DNA from: Inquilinus limosus
GTDB lineage: Bacteria > Pseudomonadota > Alphaproteobacteria > DSM-16000 > Inquilinaceae
Length of the DNA stretch: 55,113 bases
Direction: 5' to 3'
Assembly: GCF_002195995.1 (NCBI RefSeq)
Contig: NZ_NHON01000030.1
Coordinates: forward strand, 72,943-128,055
The position numbers and the translations under genes are program-made. Positions 40,019 to 49,102 of the stretch are shown here, piece by piece. The notes under the pieces were generated by a model that was not told where the DNA came from, made no database searches, and saw only the letters and a list, made by a program, of their open reading frames with translations. Every line of letters starts with the position of its first letter. The stretch's first letter is position 1.

Positions 40019-40193
40019 TTGCCTCTCCCGCTTGCGGGGCCTTTTCAGGACGCTCGCCCCTTGCCGTCATTGCGAGGAGGCGAAGCCGACGAAGCAATCC
40101 AGGGGCCGGTGCGCACTGGCCCCTGGATTGCTTCGCTGCGCTCGCAATGACGGTGTTGGGAGTTCTGAAAAGATCCCGCTTGCGGGAGAGGCC
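40019..40193. repeat. Nested composite repeat: family C arms around family B copy 6
   Basis: The left C arm 40019-40048 (TTGCCTCTCCCGCTTGCGGG then CCTTTTCAG) is matched by its near-complement at 40165-40193 (CTGAAAAG, then ATCCCGCTTGCGGGAGAGGC). Inside is a full family B copy (about 40063-40153). Same architecture as 24401-24577. The rest of 39967-40239 holds no gene. Confidence 0.85.
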
Positions 40194-40239
40194 ACGCGAA
40201 GACGCTCGATGTCCTGTCAGATCCTGACGTGACCGGGTC

Positions 40240-41166
40240 TCAATTCATCCCGCTCCAGGCCCCCGTCCCGTGGTGCCGGGCGATGGCCACGCCGGCATGC
40301 TTGGCCTTCTCCTCCGGCTCGACATGGATGCCGATGATGGTGTCGGCGCCGATGTCCCGCTTCAGCGTCGCCTCGATCCGGTCGCAGATGTCATGCGCCT
40401 CGGACACCGTCATCGCGCCCGGCACCACCAGGTGGAAGTCGATGAAGGTCAGCCGCCCGGCATGCCGGGTGCGCACGTCATGCGCCTCCAGCGCGCCGCC
40501 GCCCTTGTCCGCGATGGCCTCGCGGATGCGCGCCAGGGTCTCCGGCGGCACCGCCTCGTCCATCAGCCCGCCGACCGAATCCCGGATCATGGCGTAGCCG
40601 GACCACAGGATGTTCAGCGCCACGATGGCGGCCAGGATCGGGTCGAGGATCAGCCAGCCGGTCAGGGCCACCAGCGCGACGCCGACCAGCACCCCGCCGG
40701 AGGTATAGACGTCGGTCAGCACATGCCTGCCGTCGGCCACCAGCGCCGGGGCGCGATACTGCCGGCCCCGGCGCAGCAGGGTCCAGCCCCAGACCGCGTT
40801 GACCGCCGAGGCCACGGCGTTGATCGCCAGGCCCAGCGCCGGCGCGTCGAGCGGCTGGGGATTCAAGAACCCGGCATAGGCCTCGCGCAGGATCGACAGC
40901 GCCGCCAGCACCACCAGCAGCCCCTCGAACACGGCGGAGAAGTATTCGGCCTTGGTGTGGCCATAGGGGTGGTTGGCGTCGGCCGGCTGGGCCGAGACCC
41001 GCAGCGCGATGAAGGCGGCCCCGGCCGCGACCACGTTGATGATGCTCTCCAGCGCGTCGGAATAGAGCGCGACCGAGCCAGTGACCCACCAGGCGAGGAA
41101 TTTGAGGCCCAGCACCAGGGCCCCGACGAAGACGCTGGCCAGCGCGGCCTTGGAGGCGCGGTCCAT
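40240..41166 (-). CDS. Cation diffusion facilitator metal exporter
   Basis: 308 residues from ATG 41166. Six membrane segments start with ALASVFVGALVLGLKFLAWW. The metal site is YSDALESIINV in span 2 and GRHVLTDVYTSGG in span 5 (His-x-x-x-Asp); HPYGHTKAEYFSAVFEG is the loop block. A cytosolic C-terminal domain follows (DVRTRHAGRLTFIDFHL, with a late HVEPEEKAKHAG). The His-Asp site favours zinc with perhaps iron or manganese. Open frame reaches a TTG at 41235, but none of the upstream starts has a good ribosome site. No metal regulator is next to it. Confidence 0.88.
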   Translation of the reverse strand: MDRASKAALASVFVGALVLGLKFLAWWVTGSVALYSDALESIINVVAAGAAFIALRVSAQPADANHPYGHTKAEYFSAVFEGLLVVLAALSILREAYAGFLNPQPLDAPALGLAINAVASAVNAVWGWTLLRRGRQYRAPALVADGRHVLTDVYTSGGVLVGVALVALTGWLILDPILAAIVALNILWSGYAMIRDSVGGLMDEAVPPETLARIREAIADKGGGALEAHDVRTRHAGRLTFIDFHLVVPGAMTVSEAHDICDRIEATLKRDIGADTIIGIHVEPEEKAKHAGVAIARHHGTGAWSGMN

Positions 41167-41305
41167 CAGCCGATGCGCCTCGCCCGGCGACGGCGATCCG
41201 GCGGCTTCATCTCGCACCCGTCCATGGATTTCCAAGCCTCGGCTAAGAAGTGTGGCGAATTCAATTTAACCATTTGATATTAAACAGATTTTACTGCAGA
41301 CGCCA

Positions 41306-41341
41306 GAATCCTCGACGGCTGCAGGACCGACCTGAGGATTC
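41306..41341. promoter_or_regulatory. Inverted repeat upstream of the PhyH-type gene
   Basis: GAATCCTC and GAGGATTC are perfect 8-base complements with a 20-base loop. They lie 97 bases before the start at 41438, just past an A/T-rich, promoter-like stretch (41255-41295). It may be an operator or leader hairpin. Confidence 0.4.
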
Positions 41342-41437
41342 CGGAGGAAAAGCCGCCGCGACGCGACGACATTCCGGACCGCCGGGCGCATGATGGCCGC
41401 CAAGCGCTTCAAGGCGCGGCTGTGGTGGGAGGAGAAG

Positions 41438-42337
41438 ATGGGCGTTCTGCCGTCCGCTCTGTCGTCGAACGGCTATGATCTCGACTGCAGCCCGGCGCGG
41501 CTGGGCTGGCTGGCGCCGAGCGATCCGGCGGAGCCCTTCGCCGCCCTGCGCTCGCGCTACGACTCCGAGGGCTATCTCTGGCTGCGCTCGCTGCTGCCGC
41601 GGGCGGCGGTGCTGGAGTTCCGCCGCCACGTCTTCGCGCAGTTCGCCGAGTTCGGCCTGCTGGCCGAGGGCACCGACCCGGTCGAGGGCAAAGCGTCCGA
41701 TCGTTCCCCCGATCCTGCGTCGCGCGGCCGGCTGATGGAGCTGGTCCGCTCCGCCGCCTTCGAATCCTTCTGCCTGATGCCGGAGCTGTGGCGCTTCATC
41801 GACCAGCTGATCGGCGGCAATTCCACCCTGCACCGGCGCAAGATCCTGCGTTTCACCCGGCCCGGCGACCCGGCCTCGACCGGCGCCCATTACGACCTGA
41901 TCTATCTCCGCGCCGGCACCGACCGGCTGGTTACCGCCTGGATCCCGATCGGCGACGTGCCGGTGCGGATGGGCGGCCTCTTGTACCTCGAAGGCTCGCA
42001 CCGGCTGGGCCGCGAGATGGAGGCGGAGTTCGGCCGCAGGAACGCCGGGCTGTCGCCGGAGGAGCGGATCAGCGCCTACAACCGCAACATGACCGAGACC
42101 GGCTGGATCTCGAAGGACCTGCCGGCGATGGCAGAGCGCTTCGGCAGCCGCTGGCTGGCCGCGGACTACGCCGCCGGCGACGTGGTGCTGCACAGCCCCT
42201 ACATGATCCACGCCGCCACCCGCAACGACGACCCGGACGGCACCATGCGCCTGTCGGCCGATATCCGTTTCCAGGATGTCCGCGACGATGCCGACCCGCG
42301 CTGGGGCAGCCATTGGAGCCTCGGCGACGGTCTGTAG
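41438..42337 (+). CDS. Phytanoyl-CoA dioxygenase (PhyH)-family oxygenase
   Basis: 299 residues of the Fe(II)/2-oxoglutarate PhyH family. Iron ligands are His151 and Asp153 in STGAHYDLIYLRAG and His258 in LHSPYMIHAATRN; Arg in MRLSADIRFQ should bind 2-oxoglutarate. FAALRSRYDSEGYLWLRSLL is the usual N-terminal block. Family members hydroxylate small molecules; this one has TAWIPIGDVPVRMGGLLYLE, the jelly-roll core. I use ATG 41438 because GGGAGGAGAAG stands just before it; ATG 41390 would add 16 basic residues with no ribosome site. It stands alone, divergent from the CDF gene. Confidence 0.85.
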   Translation: MGVLPSALSSNGYDLDCSPARLGWLAPSDPAEPFAALRSRYDSEGYLWLRSLLPRAAVLEFRRHVFAQFAEFGLLAEGTDPVEGKASDRSPDPASRGRLMELVRSAAFESFCLMPELWRFIDQLIGGNSTLHRRKILRFTRPGDPASTGAHYDLIYLRAGTDRLVTAWIPIGDVPVRMGGLLYLEGSHRLGREMEAEFGRRNAGLSPEERISAYNRNMTETGWISKDLPAMAERFGSRWLAADYAAGDVVLHSPYMIHAATRNDDPDGTMRLSADIRFQDVRDDADPRWGSHWSLGDGL

Positions 42338-42348
42338 GCCCGCCCCCC

Positions 42349-42972
42349 TCAATCGGTGGTGGAGCCCGCGATGACGGTCAATCGCCGTAGCGCCGGGATG
42401 TGGATGCTGAACAGGAACACACCCCACCACTCCATGCCCGCCTCGAAATAATCCGACACCTCGGGAAGGCGCGGGCTGCTCCAGTCCAGGATCTCTCCGT
42501 CATGCCCGGGTGGCAGGATAAAGCAGCGGATCACGTCGAACACCGCCTGCACCTGCCGCGGCTTGGCCCGGAGCGAGTAGGGCGGATGTGAGAACGCATA
42601 GGCGAACTGCCCGCCAGCGCCAGCTTCCGGGATTTCTCCCGCTCCCGACCGGATGCTCGTCCTCTCCAACGCCAGCAGCGTCGGGTTCCGTAGGCGACGC
42701 CCATCCGCCGTGGTGTAGCTGCCAAGCTGCAGCAGCGCACCGCTCTCATGGTTGAGCCAGTCGCCGAAGAACAAGCGCTCGTCTATCCGCCGCCGCCCGA
42801 GCGACTGCAGCCTGTCGGCGTCGAAGGATGTCCTGCGCCCGAGGGCGGCAGCGATGGCCTCGAACAGTTCCTCTTCCGTACCGAGGCTCTCTTCGAAGAC
42901 GGCGAAGTCGAGAACGCCACCCATCGCCTCAAAGCGCCTGAAGGCGGCAGGTCGTTGCCTGGCTGGTCTCAT
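42349..42972 (-). CDS. Hypothetical protein in the araC transcription unit
   Basis: 207 residues from ATG 42972, with GTGAGGGAACC upstream, seven bases past the AraC stop. MRPARQRPAAFRRFEAMGGV is basic; then come FDADRLQSLGRRRIDERLFF, WLNHESGALLQLGSYTTADG and a C-terminal half rich in aromatic residues (YFEAGMEWWGVFLFSIHIP). No signal peptide or known motif is seen and I do not recognise it. Codon use is less GC-biased than in its neighbours, which suggests later acquisition. Its end converges on the PhyH-type gene with an 11-base gap. Confidence 0.7.
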   Translation of the reverse strand: MRPARQRPAAFRRFEAMGGVLDFAVFEESLGTEEELFEAIAAALGRRTSFDADRLQSLGRRRIDERLFFGDWLNHESGALLQLGSYTTADGRRLRNPTLLALERTSIRSGAGEIPEAGAGGQFAYAFSHPPYSLRAKPRQVQAVFDVIRCFILPPGHDGEILDWSSPRLPEVSDYFEAGMEWWGVFLFSIHIPALRRLTVIAGSTTD

Positions 42973-42979
42973 GGTTCCC

Positions 42980-43840
42980 TCACCCGCCGCCGCGATAGAG
43001 CATGCGGTACTGGCGCGGCGGCATGGCGAAGTGGCGGCCGAAGGCCTCGTAGAAGCGCGACACCGAGCCGAAGCCGGCCTCGAAGGCGATGGTGACGATG
43101 TCGGTGTCGGTCGACAGCAGCAGCGCCTGCGCCACATAGAGGCGCTGGCGCGTCAGGTAGCCGCCGATGCTCATGCCCAGCGCCTCGCGGAAGATCGCCA
43201 TGGCGTAGTTCGGGTGCAGGCACACCGACGCCGCCACGTCGGCGACCGAGATCGGGTCGCCGGCATGGGCGGCGATGAAGCCGGCCATGGCCCAGACCTT
43301 GGCGTGCCGGCCCTCGGCGGCCGCGGCGCCGTCGCCGGTGTCGCTCAGCACCTCCCAGCCGCACAGGTCGCTGCGCCGCAGCCGCTGCTCGATCTCCTGC
43401 CGCACCAGCGCCGTGATCCGCTCGTCGCCGCGATTGAGCTCGCCGTGCCAGTGCTCGAACTGGGCGGCGTCGAAGGGCAGCGGCGCGCGGTCGCCGATCA
43501 GGCCGCCGCCCAGCACCGCGCTCTTCAGCCGCGGCCCCAGCGCAGCGCTGAGGAACATCTCGATCGGCAGGTACAGGCAGACGAAGCTGGCCGGGCTGGA
43601 CACCTCGATCGTCTGGTGCGGGATGGCGCCCCAGAAGAACACGAAGTCGCCGGCCCCGATGGTCACCCGCCGGCCGTTGAACAGATAGGTCGCGGCGCCG
43701 GCCAGCATCAGGTTCAGCTCGATCTGGCTGTGCTGGTGCGCCCGCCGCATCACCAGCACCTCGCGCCGGGAATCGGCGCTGACGGCGCGCTCGGAATGGC
43801 CGGGCAGCCTCGGTATGCGCGCGGTCTGGGCTCGGCTCAT
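42980..43840 (-). CDS. AraC-family regulator of the galactoside operon
   Basis: 286 residues. The N-terminal cupin-like domain has MRRAHQHSQIELNLMLAGAA and VTIGAGDFVFFWGAIPHQTI, a sugar-sensing fold. The C-terminal double helix-turn-helix (about 185-286) reads ISVADVAASVCLHPNYAMAI and VTIAFEAGFGSVSRFYEAFG, with MPPRQYR at the end. The layout is like MelR/RhaS-type activators. ATG 43840 follows AAGGTCGCCG; an ATG at 43888 is an upstream alternative. It is divergent from the sugar ABC-galactosidase operon and is its most likely activator. Confidence 0.9.
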   Translation of the reverse strand: MSRAQTARIPRLPGHSERAVSADSRREVLVMRRAHQHSQIELNLMLAGAATYLFNGRRVTIGAGDFVFFWGAIPHQTIEVSSPASFVCLYLPIEMFLSAALGPRLKSAVLGGGLIGDRAPLPFDAAQFEHWHGELNRGDERITALVRQEIEQRLRRSDLCGWEVLSDTGDGAAAAEGRHAKVWAMAGFIAAHAGDPISVADVAASVCLHPNYAMAIFREALGMSIGGYLTRQRLYVAQALLLSTDTDIVTIAFEAGFGSVSRFYEAFGRHFAMPPRQYRMLYRGGG

Positions 43841-44003
43841 CGGCGACCTTAGGATCCCGGAAGAATTCGTCCCCGACCGGGACGACATGCGGAAACCACC
43901 GATTCATACTCCCCCCGCACGGCGACGGTAAGCTCCGCGAAGAGGGGTCCGCCACCCGCAGGACCCGCCCGTCGGACCGAACACGAGACGAGGGAGGACC
44001 CTG

Positions 44004-45314
44004 ATGAGTGGACTTGGCAGGATCGCCGGCATGATGTCCGGCCTGGCCGGCGCGGCCGTCTTGGCCCTGACGGCGCCGGCGATGGCGCAGTCGGACGTGA
44101 AGGGCGAGATCACGGTCTGGAGCTGGAACGTCGCGGCGACGGCGCTGAAGGCCGTGGTGCCCGACTTCAACAAGGCCTATCCGAACGTCAAGGTGACGGT
44201 CGAGGACCTGGGCAACCAGCCGGTCTATGACCGCGGCCTGGCCGGCTGCTCCGCCGGCGGCATCAACATGCCGGACGTCTATTCGGTCGAGAACCACGAA
44301 TCCGAGGTGTTCTGGGCCCGCTTCCCCGACTGCTTCCTGGACCTGAAGTCGCTTGACGCGAAGGAGGCCGACCTCCTCGCCAAATTCCCGAAATTCAAGC
44401 TGGCGGAGCTGACCGTCGGCGACAAGATCTACGCCATGCCCTGGGATTCCGGCCCGGTCGTGGTGTTCTACCGCCGCGACATGTACCAGGCCGCCGGCGT
44501 CGACCCGGAGAAGATCGCCACCTGGGACGACTTCATCGCCGCCGGCAAGGCCGTCCAGGCCAAGGCCGGGCCGGACGTCAAGCTCCTGTCGACCAACAGC
44601 GGCGCGACCAGCACGACCTGGTTCCGCGTCCTGGCCAACCAGGCCGGCTGCGCCTATTTCGACGAGACGGGCGAGACCGTCACGGTCAACCAGCCCGGCT
44701 GCATCCAGGCGCTGGAGACAGTGAAGAAGATCACCGATGCCGGCCTGTTCATGGAGGGCGACTGGGACGGCAGCCTGCAGGCGATCAAGGCCAACCGGCT
44801 GGCCAGCGCGGTGTTCGGCGCGTGGTATGAGGGCTCGGTTCGCGGCAACGCGCCGGAGCTGAGCGGCAAATGGGGCGTCTTCCCGCTGCCCGCCTTCACC
44901 GCCGGCGGCAACCGCGCTGCCAATCTCGGCGGCTCGTCGCTGGCCATCCCGGCCTCGTCGAAGAACCCGCAGGCGGCGCTGGCCTTCATCAACTTCGCCA
45001 ATGGCCGGCCGGACAGCCAGATCACCCAGCTCAAGGCCTCGGGCCTGGTGCCGACCCTGCCGGACGCGATCCACGACCCGTATGTCCAGCAGGGCCAGCC
45101 CTATTGGGGCGGCCAGAAGGTCTGGGAGGTGGTGCTGAACACGCTGCAGCAGATCAAGCCGGCGCGCGGCACCCAGTATTTCGCCGAGGCCGACAACATC
45201 GCCGACGGCATCCTGCTGGCCTATCTCAAGGGCGGCTCGAAATCCGCCAAGGAGACGCTGGACGAGGCGGCCGAGCAGATCTCCGCCGCCACCGGCCTGC
45301 CGGTCGCCGAGTGA
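44004..45314 (+). CDS. Sugar ABC transporter, periplasmic binding protein
   Basis: 436 residues. A signal peptide (MSGLGRIAGMMSGLAGAAVL, then ALTAPAMAQS) is cut near residue 29. The mature protein has the type I binding-protein blocks of the lactose/arabinose class: EITVWSWNVAATALKAVVPD, NQPVYDRGLAGCSAGG and YAMPWDSGPVVVFYRRDMYQ. Two Cys (in LAGCSAG and FPDCFLD) may form a disulfide. ATG 44004 follows GAGGGAGGACCCTG. It is the first gene of an operon with two permeases, a beta-galactosidase and a reductase, so the ligand is probably a beta-galactoside. Confidence 0.9.
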   Translation: MSGLGRIAGMMSGLAGAAVLALTAPAMAQSDVKGEITVWSWNVAATALKAVVPDFNKAYPNVKVTVEDLGNQPVYDRGLAGCSAGGINMPDVYSVENHESEVFWARFPDCFLDLKSLDAKEADLLAKFPKFKLAELTVGDKIYAMPWDSGPVVVFYRRDMYQAAGVDPEKIATWDDFIAAGKAVQAKAGPDVKLLSTNSGATSTTWFRVLANQAGCAYFDETGETVTVNQPGCIQALETVKKITDAGLFMEGDWDGSLQAIKANRLASAVFGAWYEGSVRGNAPELSGKWGVFPLPAFTAGGNRAANLGGSSLAIPASSKNPQAALAFINFANGRPDSQITQLKASGLVPTLPDAIHDPYVQQGQPYWGGQKVWEVVLNTLQQIKPARGTQYFAEADNIADGILLAYLKGGSKSAKETLDEAAEQISAATGLPVAE

Positions 45315-46267
45315 TGGGCGCCGCCACCCGGGCCGGCCTCCAGGCCCCGCGGACGCGTGGGGCCCCCGCCGCCGCGTCGTCGGAGGCCGGCGCCGGGTGG
45401 CGCCGCCGGCGGCATGCGCTGGCGCCGTACTGGTTCCTGCTGCCCTTCTTCCTGGTCTTCGGCGTGTTCTGGTGCTGGCCGATCATCGATTCGGCGCTGC
45501 TGTCGCTGCAGAACACCCGGGTCAATCCCTGGGCCTGGAACATCGGCATCAACTGGCGGCGCCTGCTGGTCGACCGCGCCTTCCAGGAGGCGCTGAAGAA
45601 CACGCTGATCATCCTGGTGATCCAGGTGCCGGTGATGCTGGCCCTGGCCACGCTGCTGGCCCTGGCCCTGAACTCGCCGCTCTTGAAGCTGCGGCCGATC
45701 TACCGCTTCGCCTTCTTCGCCCCGGTGGTGGTCTCGGACGTCGCCTATTCGGTGGTGTTCCGGCTGCTGTTCAACGGCCAGTTCGGCGCCGTCAACCACG
45801 GCCTCGCGGCGCTCGGCCTGGCGCCGGTCGACTGGCTGCACGACCCGAACGCCGCGATGGCCACGATCATGGTGGCGGTGACCTGGCGCTGGACCGGCTA
45901 CAACGCCATCATCCTCCTGGCCGGGCTGCAGTCGATCCCGCGCGACCTGTACGAGGCGGCGGCGATCGACGGCGCCACCCCGGCCGACAAGTTCTTCCGC
46001 ATCACCCTGCCGCTGTTGAAGCCGATCCTGATCTTCTGCCTGGTGCTGTCGATCATCGGCACCATGCAGCTGTTCACCGAACCCTGGCTGATCACCGAGC
46101 GCGGCGGGCCGGGCGGCGCCACCGAGACGCTGGGCACCTATCTCTACAAGCAGGGCTTCGTCAGCCTGAACTTCGGCTACGCCGCCGCGATCGCCTACAC
46201 CATCGCCGCCATGGCGGCGGTGATGGCGGCGCTCAACCTGATGCTGACCCGCGGCCGGAAGGCGTGA
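45314..46267 (+). CDS. Sugar ABC transporter, permease 1 (MalF/LacF type)
   Basis: 317 residues, six spans after a basic, Ala/Arg-rich head of about 40 residues. The first span is YWFLLPFFLVFGVFWCWPII; later ones include LIILVIQVPVMLALATLLAL and YRFAFFAPVVVSDVAYSVVF. The EAA loop reads YEAAAIDGATPADKFFRITL. The ATG overlaps the binding-protein stop by one base (TGATG), so translation is coupled. It pairs with the permease at 46279. Confidence 0.92.
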   Translation: MGAATRAGLQAPRTRGAPAAASSEAGAGWRRRRHALAPYWFLLPFFLVFGVFWCWPIIDSALLSLQNTRVNPWAWNIGINWRRLLVDRAFQEALKNTLIILVIQVPVMLALATLLALALNSPLLKLRPIYRFAFFAPVVVSDVAYSVVFRLLFNGQFGAVNHGLAALGLAPVDWLHDPNAAMATIMVAVTWRWTGYNAIILLAGLQSIPRDLYEAAAIDGATPADKFFRITLPLLKPILIFCLVLSIIGTMQLFTEPWLITERGGPGGATETLGTYLYKQGFVSLNFGYAAAIAYTIAAMAAVMAALNLMLTRGRKA

Positions 46268-46278
46268 GGAGGAGGACG

Positions 46279-47118
46279 ATGCCCCGTTCCATGAGCTCGC
46301 GCCGCCGCTGGGGCACCTGGGCCCTGACCGGCGGCATGGCGCCCGTGGCGCTGCTGTGGCTGGCGCCGCTGTACCTGATGGCGATCTTCTCCACCCTGCC
46401 CGACTACGCCATCTTCTCGCCGGAGCTGCCGCTGACCCCGGGCGGCAATTTCTGGGAGAACCTGGCCTTCCTGGACGAGACGGCCAATTTCGGCCGGGCG
46501 ATGCTGAACTCGATCGGCATCGCCACCGTCTCGGCGGCGCTGTCGCTGCTGCTGACCAGCATGGCCGGCTACGCCTTCGCCCGCTTCCGGTTTGTCGGCA
46601 AGCAGGCCGCCTTCAGCCTGCTGGTGGCGACCCTGACCGTGCCCTATGCCGTGGTGATCATCCCGCAATATGTGCTGGTGGCGCGCGACCTGGGCCTGTC
46701 CAACACCTGGATCGCGGTGATCGTGCCGCCCTTGTTCAACTCGATCGGCGTGCTGTTCATGCGCCAGACCTTCCTGTCGCTGCCGCAGGAGCTCTTGGAC
46801 GCCGCCCGCATCGACGGCGCGCGCGAGGGCCGGATCTTCTTCACCATCGCCCTGCCGCTGGTGCGGCCCAGCATGGCGGCGCTGGCGATCATCCTGTTCC
46901 TCGCCTCCTGGAACAACTATCTGTGGCCGCTGCTGGTCGCGACCCAGCCGGGGGCCCGCACCGCGCCGGTGGCGCTGGGCAGCCTGATCGGGCTGAATGT
47001 CGTGCCCTGGGGCGCCCTGATGGTCGGGGCCGTGCTGCTGACCCTGCCCATGCTGGTCGTGTTCATCTTCCTGCAGCGCTATTTCGTCGCCGGCATCACC
47101 GCCGGCGCGGTGAAGTAG
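46279..47118 (+). CDS. Sugar ABC transporter, permease 2 (MalG/LacG type)
   Basis: 279 residues with six spans, starting PVALLWLAPLYLMAIFSTLP. YAFARFRFVGKQAAFSLLVA and TLTVPYAVVIIPQYVLVARD are the family core, and the EAA loop is LDAARIDGAREGRIFFTIAL. GAGGAGGACG precedes ATG 46279, 11 bases after permease 1. It lies before the beta-galactosidase gene. No ATP-binding subunit is present in this operon, so one from elsewhere must serve it. Confidence 0.92.
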   Translation: MPRSMSSRRRWGTWALTGGMAPVALLWLAPLYLMAIFSTLPDYAIFSPELPLTPGGNFWENLAFLDETANFGRAMLNSIGIATVSAALSLLLTSMAGYAFARFRFVGKQAAFSLLVATLTVPYAVVIIPQYVLVARDLGLSNTWIAVIVPPLFNSIGVLFMRQTFLSLPQELLDAARIDGAREGRIFFTIALPLVRPSMAALAIILFLASWNNYLWPLLVATQPGARTAPVALGSLIGLNVVPWGALMVGAVLLTLPMLVVFIFLQRYFVAGITAGAVK

Positions 47119-47151
47119 CGCCCCACCCTTCGCTCCTGACGAGGCTTCCGA

Positions 47152-49092
47152 ATGCTCGGCGTCTGCTATTACCCGGAACATTGGCCCGAAGAATGGTGGG
47201 CGGACGATGCCCGCCGGATGCGCGAGGTCGGCATCACCTTCGTCCGCATCGCCGAATTCGCCTGGTCGCGGATCGAGCCGGAGCCGGGGCGCTTCGACTG
47301 GGCCTGGCTGGACCGCGCCATCGACACGCTGGGCGCCGCCGGGCTGAAGGTGGTGATGTGCACGCCGACCGCGACGCCGCCGAAATGGCTGGTCGACCGC
47401 CATCCGGACATCCTGCCGGTCAACGAATATGGCGGCACCCGCGGCTTCGGCTCGCGCCGCCACACCAGCTTCTCCAGCAGCACGTGGCTGCGCGAGAGCG
47501 CGCGCATCACCGAGGAGGTGGCGCGGCGCTACGGCGCCCATGACGCCGTGGCGGGCTGGCAGACCGACAACGAGTTCGGCTGCCACGACACCGTGCTGTC
47601 CTACGGCCGCGAGGACGTCGCCGCCTTCCGCACCTGGCTGCGCCACCGCTACCAGACGCCCGAGGCGCTGAACCAGGCCTGGGGCAATGTCTTCTGGTCG
47701 ATGGAGGTGAACGGCTTCGACGAGATCATCGCCCCGGTCGGCGCGGTGACCGAGACCAACCCGGCGGCGCGGCTGGACTATTGGCGCTTCGCCTCCGACC
47801 AGGTCGCGGCCTACAACCGGATGCAGGTCGAGGTCATCCGCAAGCACTCGCCGGGCCGCTTCGTCACCCACAACTTCATGGGCTTCTTCCAGGAGTTCGA
47901 CCACTGGCCGCTGGGCGAGGACCTGGATATCGCGTCCTGGGACAGCTACCCGCTGGGCACGCTGGAGAAGATCGCCTGCGACGATGACGAACGGGCGCGC
48001 TGGGCCCGCACCTCGCACCCCGATTTGGCGCCGTTCAACCACGACCTGTACCGCGCCGTCGGCCGCGGCCGCTGGTGGGTGATGGAGCAGCAGCCCGGCC
48101 CGGTGAACTGGGCCGCCTGGAACCCGGTGCCGAAGCCCGGCATGGTCCGGCTGTGGAGCTGGGAGGCGCTGGCCCATGGCGCCGAGGTGGTCAGCTATTT
48201 CCGCTGGCGGCAATGCCCCTTCGCGCAGGAGCAGATGCATGCCGGGCTGAACCGGCCGGACCGCAAGCTGTCCCCCGGCGGCCTCGAGGCGACGCAGGTC
48301 GGGCAGGAACTGGCGAAGCTCGGCGCCCTGCCCGCCTCGACCCGCGCCCCGGTGGCGCTGGTGTTCGACTACGAGACCTCCTGGATCACCCGGATCCAGC
48401 CGCAGGGCCGCGACTTCCGCTACACCGACCTGGCGTTCCGCTGGTACGAGGCGATCCGCCGCCTGGGCCTGGATGTCGACATGGTCCGCCCCGGCGCCTC
48501 CCTGGCCGGCTACAAGGCGGTGGTGGTGCCGTCGCTGGCGCATGTCTCGGACGCCGCGCTGCAGGCCTTCGCCGCCACCGACGCGATCATCCTGTTCGGC
48601 CCGCGCACCGGGTCGAAGACCCGCGACCTCAGCATCCCGGACGAGCTGCCGCCCGGCGCGCTGCAGGAGCTGCTGCCGCTGAAGGTGATCCAGGTGGCGT
48701 CGCTGCGCCCGAACCTGACCGAGCCGGTCGAGGGGCCGGGCCTGTCCGGGTCCATCCGGCGCTGGCGCGAATGGCTGGAGACCGACCTGCCGGTCCAGGC
48801 CAGCTTCGCCGACGGCGCCCCGGCCCTGGTCGGCGACGGCAACCGCTTCTACCTGGCCGGCTGGCCCGACCCGGCGCTGCTGCGCGGCATCATGGCCGAC
48901 CTGCTGGGCAGCGTCGGGCTGCCCGTCGCCGAGCTGCCGGAGGCGGTGCGGCTGCGCCGGCGCGGAAACCTGACCTTCGCCTTCAACTATGGCGAGATCG
49001 ATTGGGCGGCGCCGGAGAAGGATGCCGGCCGCTATCTGCTGGGCGGGCCGCTGGTGCCGCCGCAAGGCGTGGCCTGCTGGCGGGCGGAATAA
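47152..49092 (+). CDS. Beta-galactosidase, glycoside hydrolase family 42
   Basis: 646 residues, cytosolic (no signal peptide). The N-terminal TIM barrel has MLGVCYYPEHWPEEWWADDA, IAEFAWSRIEPEPGRFDW and TPTATPPKWLVDRHPDILP. The acid/base is Glu141 in WQTDNEFGCHDT and the nucleophile Glu312 in MEQQPGPVNWAAWNP. The trimerisation domain (VALVFDYETSWITR onward) and a short C-terminal beta domain follow. It hydrolyses beta-D-galactosides brought in by the ABC system upstream. GAGGCTTCCGA precedes ATG 47152. The reductase gene starts ten bases after its stop. Confidence 0.94.
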   Translation: MLGVCYYPEHWPEEWWADDARRMREVGITFVRIAEFAWSRIEPEPGRFDWAWLDRAIDTLGAAGLKVVMCTPTATPPKWLVDRHPDILPVNEYGGTRGFGSRRHTSFSSSTWLRESARITEEVARRYGAHDAVAGWQTDNEFGCHDTVLSYGREDVAAFRTWLRHRYQTPEALNQAWGNVFWSMEVNGFDEIIAPVGAVTETNPAARLDYWRFASDQVAAYNRMQVEVIRKHSPGRFVTHNFMGFFQEFDHWPLGEDLDIASWDSYPLGTLEKIACDDDERARWARTSHPDLAPFNHDLYRAVGRGRWWVMEQQPGPVNWAAWNPVPKPGMVRLWSWEALAHGAEVVSYFRWRQCPFAQEQMHAGLNRPDRKLSPGGLEATQVGQELAKLGALPASTRAPVALVFDYETSWITRIQPQGRDFRYTDLAFRWYEAIRRLGLDVDMVRPGASLAGYKAVVVPSLAHVSDAALQAFAATDAIILFGPRTGSKTRDLSIPDELPPGALQELLPLKVIQVASLRPNLTEPVEGPGLSGSIRRWREWLETDLPVQASFADGAPALVGDGNRFYLAGWPDPALLRGIMADLLGSVGLPVAELPEAVRLRRRGNLTFAFNYGEIDWAAPEKDAGRYLLGGPLVPPQGVACWRAE

Positions 49093-49102
49093 GGGAAGCA
49101 AG

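Noticed and set aside
46195-49101. Very long open frame antisense to the galactosidase and permease genes
   Set aside because: It is a by-product of strong GC bias in the codons of the real genes; its protein is Gln/Arg/His/Gly-rich with no motif, while the other strand gives clear ABC permease and GH42 proteins.
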